NCBI GenBank assembly: GCA_903920205.1
Contig: CAIXLI010000110.1
Coordinates: forward strand, 1 to 61,065
Direction: 5' to 3'
From: an uncultured Pseudomonadota bacterium
Lineage (GTDB): Bacteria > Pseudomonadota > Alphaproteobacteria > UBA9219
DNA: 61,065 nt
Shown: positions 54,365-61,065 of the stretch, in pieces
Position numbering within the stretch: position 1 is the first letter of the stretch
How the letters are laid out: every line of letters starts with the position of its first letter
Made by a program: the position numbers and the translations under genes
Notes under the pieces: generated by a model
The model's database searches: none
The model's input: the letters and a program-made list of their open reading frames with translations, nothing else
Told to the model about the DNA's origin: nothing

Positions 54365-57058
54365 ATGGACGATCTTCTCCGCGACTTCCTTACGGAGACT
54401 TCTGAGAATCTAGCGACTCTCGATGTCGAGCTTGTAAGATTGGAACAGAACCCCAACGACCCCGATCTGATCGGCAGCATCTTCCGCCTCGTTCATACGA
54501 TTAAGGGCACTTGCGGATTCCTTGGTCTGCCGCGCCTCGAACATCTGGCGCATGCGGGTGAGAACGTTTTGGGTAAATTCCGTGATCGAGAATTACAAGT
54601 TACACCGGTCGCCGTCGATCTTATTCTGGCCTCGATTGACAGAATTAAGGCCCTGCTGAACTACCTTGAACAACATGAAGTCGAGTCTCCCGAAGGCAAT
54701 GACGAAGATTTGATAGCCTCGCTCAACGCGATGGCGGAAGGCAAATTGGGCGGACAGACCGCATCGGCGGCAAAAGAGGAAGCGCCGAAGGCTCAGGAAG
54801 CCGCGCCGAGCGCACCTTCCGTCGTTGATCCCTTCGCGCCGGACGAATTCGGGTTTGTGCCCGTTCCTGCAGGCGATATGGCAACGTTGAGCGCGAACAT
54901 GAATGGCGGAAAACCGATCGAACCTCCCCCGACAGCCAAGGCAGCCACAGTCGCCACGGTCGTCGCGCCTTCGGGCGAGGGACAAACCGGTAAGTCCGGT
55001 GCCGCGTCCATTGCCGATCAGTCTATTCGCGTGAATGTCGATCAGCTGGAAACGCTGATGACAACCGTCAGCGAATTGGTTCTGACCCGCAATCAGTTGC
55101 TGCAAATCTTGCGCGGGCAGAAGGACAGTTCCTTTGCCGCGCCATTGCAGCGCCTGAATCAAGTCACGTCCGAATTACAGGAAGGCGTGATGAAAACGCG
55201 CATGCAGCCTATCGGCAATGCATGGGCAAAACTGCCACGCATCATCCGCGATCTGGCGCATGAATTGAATAAAAAGATCGAGCTGCAAATGCTTGGCGCC
55301 GAAACAGAACTGGATCGGCAGGTGTTGGAGCTGATTAAGGATCCTTTGACCCATATGGTGCGCAATTCGGCCGATCACGGTATCGAAACGCCTGCCGAAC
55401 GCCTTCGCGCAGGCAAGCCGGAAACCGGTATCGTGACGCTGAACGCCTATCATGAAGGCGGTCACATTATCATCGACATTCTGGACGACGGCAGAGGTCT
55501 GGCGGTCGATAAAATTCGCGCCAAGATTTTGGAAAAAGGCTTGGCGAGCGAATCCGAGCTGGCGGCAATGACCGAGCAGCAAGTGATGCAGTTCATCTTC
55601 AAGGCTGGCTTTTCGACCGCCGAAGCGGTTACCTCAGTGTCCGGTCGCGGCGTCGGCATGGATGTCGTGCGCACCAACATCGAACGCATCGGCGGCACCG
55701 TCGATTTTAAGTCGGTCGCAGGCAAAGGCTCGTCCTTCTCGATCAAGATACCGCTTACGCTGGCGATCGTGTCCGCGTTGATCGTCGAATGTCTGGATGA
55801 GCGTTTTGCAATTCCACAGATCAGCGTCGTCGAATTGGTCAAGGCTTCGCCCACCAGCGAACACCGCATCGAACTGATTAACGAAACGCCCGTGCTTCGT
55901 CTGCGCAACCGTTTGCTACCTTTGGTGTCATTGCGCAAAACGCTGAAATTGGGCGAAGACGATATTCAGGCGAACGGCAACGCTTTCGTGGTTGTCGTTC
56001 AGGTCGGTAATTCGACCTTCGGCGTTATCGTCGACCGCGTGTTTGATACCGAAGAAATCGTGGTGAAGCCCGTCGCGCTGATCTTGCGCAATATCGGGCT
56101 TTTCTCCGGCAACACCATTCTTGGCGACGGCAGCGTCATCATGATCCTCGACCTCAACGCCATCGTGATGCATGCGGGCGACGTTCACAGCCCGGCAGCG
56201 CGCGGTCAGGCCATCGCCTCGGCGCATGTGGGGCATGGAGAAACCAAACAATCGCTGCTCCTGTTCCGCGCCGGAGAAGGGGCGCAGAAGGCAGTGCCCT
56301 TGGCGCTGGTGGCGCGTTTGGAGGAAATCGATTGCGCGACGCTCGAATACTCGGAAGGCGTTCCGATGGTTCAGTATCGCGGCAAGCTAATGCCGTTGGT
56401 TCCCGTCACCCAGGGTGTGGCTATTCCCAAGGTAGGCACGCAGGCGGTTCTGGTCTTCGCCGACAAGGACAAGCATATGGGGTTGATGGTTGACGAAATT
56501 CTGGATATCGTCGAAGAACGCCTACAAGTTGATCTGTCGGGGCGTCGTCCGGGCACTTTGGGCACATCCATTATTTCCGGCAAGGCCACCGATGTCGTCG
56601 ATGCGGCTTTCTATCTGTCGCAAGCGTTCCAAAGCTGGTTTGGCGAAGACGACGGCGCTTTTGACGGCGATGTGTCGCGCCGCGTGTTGTTGGTCGATGA
56701 CAGCCCGTTCTTCCGCAACCTGTTGACCCCTTTGCTGACGGTAGCGGGTTACGACGTCACGGCGGTTGAGAACGCCAACGAGGCGCTGAAGCTCCAGGAA
56801 GACGGAGCGTCCTTCGACGCGATCGTCAGCGATATCGAGATGCCGAACATGAACGGCTTTGACTTCGTTTCCGCTCTGCGCGGTGGCGAAGGCAAGTGGA
56901 GCAAGCTGCCGATCTTTGCGATGTCGTCCCACGCAACGCCGCGCGATCTGGAGCGGGGAAGGCAGGCCGGCTTCACCGACTATGTCGCTAAATTCAACAG
57001 GGAGGGCTTGCTGAACGCCTTGCACGAAAGCCTGAAACAAGGGGGGAACCTGTCATGA
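54365..57058 (+). CDS. cheA: Hybrid chemotaxis histidine kinase CheA (Hpt-HATPase-CheW-CheW-REC)
   Basis: RLVHTIKGTCGFLG, MVRNSADHGIETPAER, GRGVGMDVV, two CheW-like domains, C-terminal VLLVDDSPFFRNLL...DAIVSDIEMPNMNGF. Confidence 0.95.
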   Translation: MDDLLRDFLTETSENLATLDVELVRLEQNPNDPDLIGSIFRLVHTIKGTCGFLGLPRLEHLAHAGENVLGKFRDRELQVTPVAVDLILASIDRIKALLNYLEQHEVESPEGNDEDLIASLNAMAEGKLGGQTASAAKEEAPKAQEAAPSAPSVVDPFAPDEFGFVPVPAGDMATLSANMNGGKPIEPPPTAKAATVATVVAPSGEGQTGKSGAASIADQSIRVNVDQLETLMTTVSELVLTRNQLLQILRGQKDSSFAAPLQRLNQVTSELQEGVMKTRMQPIGNAWAKLPRIIRDLAHELNKKIELQMLGAETELDRQVLELIKDPLTHMVRNSADHGIETPAERLRAGKPETGIVTLNAYHEGGHIIIDILDDGRGLAVDKIRAKILEKGLASESELAAMTEQQVMQFIFKAGFSTAEAVTSVSGRGVGMDVVRTNIERIGGTVDFKSVAGKGSSFSIKIPLTLAIVSALIVECLDERFAIPQISVVELVKASPTSEHRIELINETPVLRLRNRLLPLVSLRKTLKLGEDDIQANGNAFVVVVQVGNSTFGVIVDRVFDTEEIVVKPVALILRNIGLFSGNTILGDGSVIMILDLNAIVMHAGDVHSPAARGQAIASAHVGHGETKQSLLLFRAGEGAQKAVPLALVARLEEIDCATLEYSEGVPMVQYRGKLMPLVPVTQGVAIPKVGTQAVLVFADKDKHMGLMVDEILDIVEERLQVDLSGRRPGTLGTSIISGKATDVVDAAFYLSQAFQSWFGEDDGAFDGDVSRRVLLVDDSPFFRNLLTPLLTVAGYDVTAVENANEALKLQEDGASFDAIVSDIEMPNMNGFDFVSALRGGEGKWSKLPIFAMSSHATPRDLERGRQAGFTDYVAKFNREGLLNALHESLKQGGNLS

Positions 57059-57549
57059 GTACGCTTCCGACTTCCACCGCGGGAACGGCTCTGGTCGCCG
57101 TCGAAGACGCGACGCAGGGCATGTTCGTGACGATGACCATAGCGAACCAGATTTTTGGCATTCCCGTCCTCAAGGTGCAAGACGTTCTGGGGCCGCAGCG
57201 CATCGCGCATGTTCCCTTGGCACCGCCGGAAATTTTGGGGTCGCTCAACCTACGCGGACGCATTGTGACGGCGGTCGATGCACGCACGCGTCTCGGCCTC
57301 CCTCCGCGCAGCGACTCGACCGAGGGCATGAGCGTGGTCGTAGAACATGCGGGTGAGTTGTACAGCGTTGTCGTAGACAAGGTCGGCGAGGTCATGAGCC
57401 TCCCCGCCGCCGATTTCGAACGGAATCCGGCGACCCTTGACCCCCGCTGGCAGGAAATTTCGAACGGTATCTATCGTTTGCAAGGCACTTTGTTGGTTGT
57501 TATCGACGTTCCTCGTTTTCTACGGCTGGATCAGGCGCACGCTGCCTAG
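57055..57549 (+). CDS. cheW: Chemotaxis coupling protein CheW
   Basis: IFGIPVLKVQDVLGPQRIAHVPLAPPEILGSLNLRGRIVTAVDARTRLGLP. Confidence 0.95.
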   Translation: MSTLPTSTAGTALVAVEDATQGMFVTMTIANQIFGIPVLKVQDVLGPQRIAHVPLAPPEILGSLNLRGRIVTAVDARTRLGLPPRSDSTEGMSVVVEHAGELYSVVVDKVGEVMSLPAADFERNPATLDPRWQEISNGIYRLQGTLLVVIDVPRFLRLDQAHAA

Positions 57550-57599
57550 CTTTGTCGCTGAAGATGGGGGGGATTTACTGTGAAAGCGAGAGCCTTATC

Positions 57600-57971
57600 A
57601 TGAAGACTTGTCTGATCGTCGATGATAGCCGCGTCATCCGCAAGGTTGCGCGCCAGATCTTTGAAGCCATAGGCTACGTCTGCGAAGACGCCGAAAACGG
57701 TCAAGTCGCTCTCGACGCGTGCAAGGCGAAGCTGCCTGACTTTATTCTGCTTGATTGGAACATGCCTGTGATGAACGGCATGGAGTTTCTCCATGCGCTG
57801 CGCCAACTGCCCGGCGGGGACCGCCCCAGCGTCGTCTTCTGCACGACAGAAAACGATCTCGGGCACATTCAGGAAGCCATGGGGGCTGGCGCGAACGAAT
57901 ATATTATGAAGCCGTTTGATGCCGATATCATCCGCGGCAAACTTGAACAACTAGGGCTGATTGAAAATTAA
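57600..57971 (+). CDS. cheY: Chemotaxis response regulator CheY
   Basis: TCLIVDDSRVIRKVARQIFEAIGY, DFILLDWNMPVMNGMEFL, NEYIMKPFDADII. Confidence 0.94.
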   Translation: MKTCLIVDDSRVIRKVARQIFEAIGYVCEDAENGQVALDACKAKLPDFILLDWNMPVMNGMEFLHALRQLPGGDRPSVVFCTTENDLGHIQEAMGAGANEYIMKPFDADIIRGKLEQLGLIEN

Positions 57972-57978
57972 CGGAAGT

Positions 57979-59130
57979 ATGATGTCATTGACTCCTCCCC
58001 CTGCCGTCAAGTCGACGGCGAACGATTCGCCTCAGGTGCGCGTGCTTATTGTCGACGACTCTTTGGTCATTCGCGGCTTTATCGCGCGCGCGCTGGATAG
58101 CGATCCCGCCTTTAAAGTCGTGGCGACCGCCAGCAACGGCCAGTTCGCCGTCGATTCCCTACGTCGCACGCCCGCCGACGTCGTTATTCTCGATATCGAA
58201 ATGCCGGTCATGGACGGTTTGACGGCGATCCCCAAACTGAAAGAGATTGATCCGGCCGTGCAAATTGTCATGGCCTCGACCCTGACGCAAAGGAACGCGG
58301 AGATCAGCATCAAGGCCATGTCCTTGGGCGCGACCGATTATTTGCCCAAGCCTTCTGCGCGGGAAATGGCCGTTCCCGGAGAGTTTCAACGTAATTTGCG
58401 GGAAAAAGTCAGAGCTCTTGGCGCAATTGCGTGGAGCAAGAACGTCCGCCAGACGCCCCAAAGAACGACCACCGGTTTTTCTTCCGCGCCTGCCGAGAAA
58501 AAGAAAATTACTTTGCGCCCGATGCCGATCACCAAGCCTGATGTTATAGCCATCGGCTCTTCGACCGGCGGCCCACAAGCCCTGTTCGAAGTCATCAAAT
58601 CCATAGGCGCTGGCCTGTCGCAGCCCATCGTCATCACTCAACATATGCCGCCCGCTTTTACGACCATTCTTGCCGATCATATCAGTAAGCAATGCGGCGT
58701 TTTATGCGCGGAAGCGAAAGACGGCGAAGTGCTTCGCGCCGGAAATTACTATGTTGCCCCGGGTGATTTCCATATGCTGATCGTCAAAAAGCCGGAAGGC
58801 CCCACGGTTCGTTTGGTCAAAGATCCTCCTGAAAATTTCTGCCGCCCTGCGGTCGATCCCATGCTGCGTTCGCTGGTCGAAGTCTATGGTGGGCGCATTC
58901 TTACCGTGATCCTGACGGGCATGGGGCAAGACGGCATGAAAGGCGGCGAAGCCGTCGTCAATGCAGGCGGAGCCGTGATCGCCCAAGATGAAGCGACAAG
59001 CGTAGTTTGGGGCATGCCGGGTGCTGTTGCCGTCGCCGGCCTTTGTTCCTCTCTTATGCCTATCGGTGAAATCGGTGCCATGGTGCGGCAGAGTGCGACC
59101 AAGATCCAAGGCTTGGGGGGCAGGGCATGA
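57979..59130 (+). CDS. cheB: Chemotaxis glutamate methylesterase CheB
   Basis: REC domain plus AIGSSTGGPQAL, ITQHMPPAFT, LTGMGQDGMKGG. Confidence 0.97.
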   Translation: MMSLTPPPAVKSTANDSPQVRVLIVDDSLVIRGFIARALDSDPAFKVVATASNGQFAVDSLRRTPADVVILDIEMPVMDGLTAIPKLKEIDPAVQIVMASTLTQRNAEISIKAMSLGATDYLPKPSAREMAVPGEFQRNLREKVRALGAIAWSKNVRQTPQRTTTGFSSAPAEKKKITLRPMPITKPDVIAIGSSTGGPQALFEVIKSIGAGLSQPIVITQHMPPAFTTILADHISKQCGVLCAEAKDGEVLRAGNYYVAPGDFHMLIVKKPEGPTVRLVKDPPENFCRPAVDPMLRSLVEVYGGRILTVILTGMGQDGMKGGEAVVNAGGAVIAQDEATSVVWGMPGAVAVAGLCSSLMPIGEIGAMVRQSATKIQGLGGRA

Positions 59131-59972
59131 AGCCGGAAGATTTCGAACTGTTCTCGACCCTAGTAAAGCAACGCTCAGGCCTCGTGCTGACTCCTGAAAA
59201 GGCCTATCTTCTGGAATCGCGCCTCTTCCCCGTCGCGCGTAAGCATAGCCTCAAGTCTTTGGAAGACATGGCGCAATCCTTGCGCGCCAGACGCGAGGAA
59301 ACCCTGATGTTCGACATCACCGAGGCGATGACGACGAATGAATCCTTTTTCTTCCGCGATCAGAAGCCTTTTACTCTTTTCCAAAAAACGCTTTTGCCAC
59401 GCTTGTTGACGGCGCGTGCCGCGAAAAAGCAAATCCGCATCTGGTCCGCAGCAGCATCGAGCGGACAAGAAGCTTATTCTTTGGCGATGATATGCGCCGA
59501 GGAAGCCGCCAAGCTTCAGGGCTGGAAGATCGACATTATCGGCACCGACTTGTCGCGTGAAATGGTTACACGAGCCAAAACGGGAATCTACTCCCAGTTC
59601 GAGGTGCAGCGCGGCCTTCCCGTGACGCATCTCGTCAAATACTTCCAGCAAATCGCAGGCGACAAATGGCAGATCAAAGATAACATCCGCCAGATGGTGC
59701 AATTCCGCGAAGGTAATTTGCTGACCGATTTCGGCGTCGCGGGGCCTTTCGACATCGTGTTTTGCCGCAACGTGTTGATCTATTTCGACCTGCCTACCAA
59801 GACGCGGGTTCTTGCCGCGATCAACGGCGTTATGCCTCCCGACGGATTTCTGGTCCTTGGCGGCGCGGAAACGGTCCTAGGCGTTTCCGACGCCTTCAAA
59901 ATCGTGACAGGCGAGCATGGGCTTTATGTCGGAGCATCCTTTGATGTCGCGCAGTTGGCAGCGACGAAGTAG
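59127..59972 (+). CDS. cheR: Chemotaxis protein methyltransferase CheR
   Basis: TNESFFFRDQKPF, IWSAAASSGQEAYSLAM, FDIVFCRNVLIYFD. Confidence 0.97.
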   Translation: MKPEDFELFSTLVKQRSGLVLTPEKAYLLESRLFPVARKHSLKSLEDMAQSLRARREETLMFDITEAMTTNESFFFRDQKPFTLFQKTLLPRLLTARAAKKQIRIWSAAASSGQEAYSLAMICAEEAAKLQGWKIDIIGTDLSREMVTRAKTGIYSQFEVQRGLPVTHLVKYFQQIAGDKWQIKDNIRQMVQFREGNLLTDFGVAGPFDIVFCRNVLIYFDLPTKTRVLAAINGVMPPDGFLVLGGAETVLGVSDAFKIVTGEHGLYVGASFDVAQLAATK

Positions 59973-59984
59973 GGGCGCAGCGGA

Positions 59985-60461
59985 TTAGAACTTGGGCGCT
60001 GCGGAGGGCTTCCTTGCCTTTGCGGAAGGCACAAATTCCCGCCGTATGGTGGCTGCGACGTGATAAGCATCAGGACTTTGAGCCTTGTGGATAATCTCGT
60101 CCATCTTTTCTCCTAAGTCATGCGCCATTGCCTTAGGATTTATTCCAAGCACCGTCTTTACTAATTTAAGAGCTGACTCGGCAGTTTTTTGAAATAAATT
60201 CTTATGTGCAATATCGGTAAGCCTCATAGCCAATGCCGATGTCGCTACCTGAGGATTCTGTGCCTGCCTTGTTTTTAGCGCAAATCCCACCATAGTAAGA
60301 ATCCTGTCTGCCTCGTTTTGAGCGACATCATCTTGAGCGACAAGGTCGACCATCTTATTGATCTCACTAGCGATGAACAGCCCGTTCGATGCATTGATTT
60401 CGTTTTTCTTGGTAATGACCTCTAATATATCTAAAGCTTGATATATACGAGATTTAGGCAT
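59985..60461 (-). CDS. Hypothetical alpha-helical protein
   Basis: 158-aa ORF with upstream ggagaagg; no recognised domain. Confidence 0.65.
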   Translation of the reverse strand: MPKSRIYQALDILEVITKKNEINASNGLFIASEINKMVDLVAQDDVAQNEADRILTMVGFALKTRQAQNPQVATSALAMRLTDIAHKNLFQKTAESALKLVKTVLGINPKAMAHDLGEKMDEIIHKAQSPDAYHVAATIRREFVPSAKARKPSAAPKF

Positions 60462-60506
60462 TTTCCTTCTCCTTCATTTATCGTCTGTTATGACGGAATG
60501 GTGTCG

Positions 60507-60887
60507 TTATAGAGAATACGTTTTTTGTTTGTGGAAACGTCTTTTGTGTTTTTTAGGTTTTTTCCTGACAGGGAAACTGATGGCACATAGGGCCATGGCT
60601 CTACTGCAAACAGCGGTACCTCGGGATTTTTGAAAGGCAAGGATGTTCAGTGCTTCTTTCAGCTCTTCCGTTGCTGCTTCGGGATAAAGCTTCAGAACTT
60701 TTTCTGCTAGACTGAGGGCTTGCACTTCAACAAAAGGCGCCGCGTCATAGTAAGAGGCAATCTTAATAAAGGCTAAGGCCAGATGGGGCGTTTCCGCCAC
60801 CGCTAATCCCGCCTCTTGATAGTCAAGGACGCACTCCAACATGCCAAGGATATCGGCGCATGCGGTTAGTGGGTTTGAGTCGTTCAT
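60507..60887 (-). CDS. Hypothetical alpha-helical protein with basic C-terminus
   Basis: ORF starting MNDSNPLTACADIL; helical-repeat-like; C-terminal RKKPKKHKRRFHKQK. Confidence 0.6.
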   Translation of the reverse strand: MNDSNPLTACADILGMLECVLDYQEAGLAVAETPHLALAFIKIASYYDAAPFVEVQALSLAEKVLKLYPEAATEELKEALNILAFQKSRGTAVCSRAMALCAISFPVRKKPKKHKRRFHKQKTYSL

Positions 60888-61006
60888 GCGATGAAGACCG
60901 GCAAGGCGAACCAAAATATTAATTTGCTGCGCTAGCGTATTAATAAGTTCATAAGTAAGAGAACATAATTGTTGACGTGGCGAATCGGGTGTGATTCTCT
61001 GTGGGC

Positions 61007-61065
61007 ATGAGAAAAGACGACGCCCGCAAACTTGATCATCAAACGCTGGAAGCGATGAGGGAACG
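61007..61065 (+). mobile_element. 5' end of IS630-family transposase (truncated by window edge)
   Basis: Translation MRKDDARKLDHQTLEAMRE resembles the conserved N-terminus of IS630-type transposases. Confidence 0.6.

Noticed and set aside
1-61065. CRISPR arrays, rRNA or tRNA genes
   Set aside because: No regularly spaced direct repeats or rRNA/tRNA-like sequences seen in intergenic regions by eye; a tRNAscan/minced run would be decisive

Overview
This 61 kb window looks like the chromosome of a flagellated alphaproteobacterium. That lineage call is an inference from RcdA, ChpT and CtrA-type boxes. Most of it is ordinary core or near-core gene content: PFK; a flgF-flgG-flgA-flgH operon; heparinase-like protein, rpe, clpS, galE; secF; lpxI plus a PagL-like gene; pepN; a complete suf operon; xseB, ispA, an OmpR-type regulator; an exopolysaccharide gene block; rcdA; pgaABCD; nadK; chpT; and cheAWYBR. 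The observations I consider most worth follow-up are these. (1) An orphan IcmO/DotL-like type IVB coupling ATPase sits in the same window as a large HExxH protein resembling anthrax-lethal-factor-type effectors. (2) An IS4-family element has exact 9-bp target duplications and a 1-nt transposase frameshift, and lies just upstream of that HExxH gene. (3) Two perfect TTAA-N7-TTAA CtrA boxes lie 67-68 bp upstream of rcdA and chpT, both CtrA-pathway genes. (4) A near-consensus sigma54 promoter precedes flgF. (5) The suf operon carries embedded HAD and HD hydrolase genes, and a palindromic repeat is inserted in frame in sufD. (6) A PgaA-like porin has an exact 143-aa TPR module repeated three times. 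(7) A secreted orphan protein is built from 68-aa tandem repeats. (8) A DUF4175-like gene is truncated at both ends, with a small convergent ORF overlapping its tail. (9) The N-terminus of an IS630-type transposase appears at the right edge. I saw no rRNA, tRNA or CRISPR array by eye. No database search was possible, so family names come from recognised motifs only.
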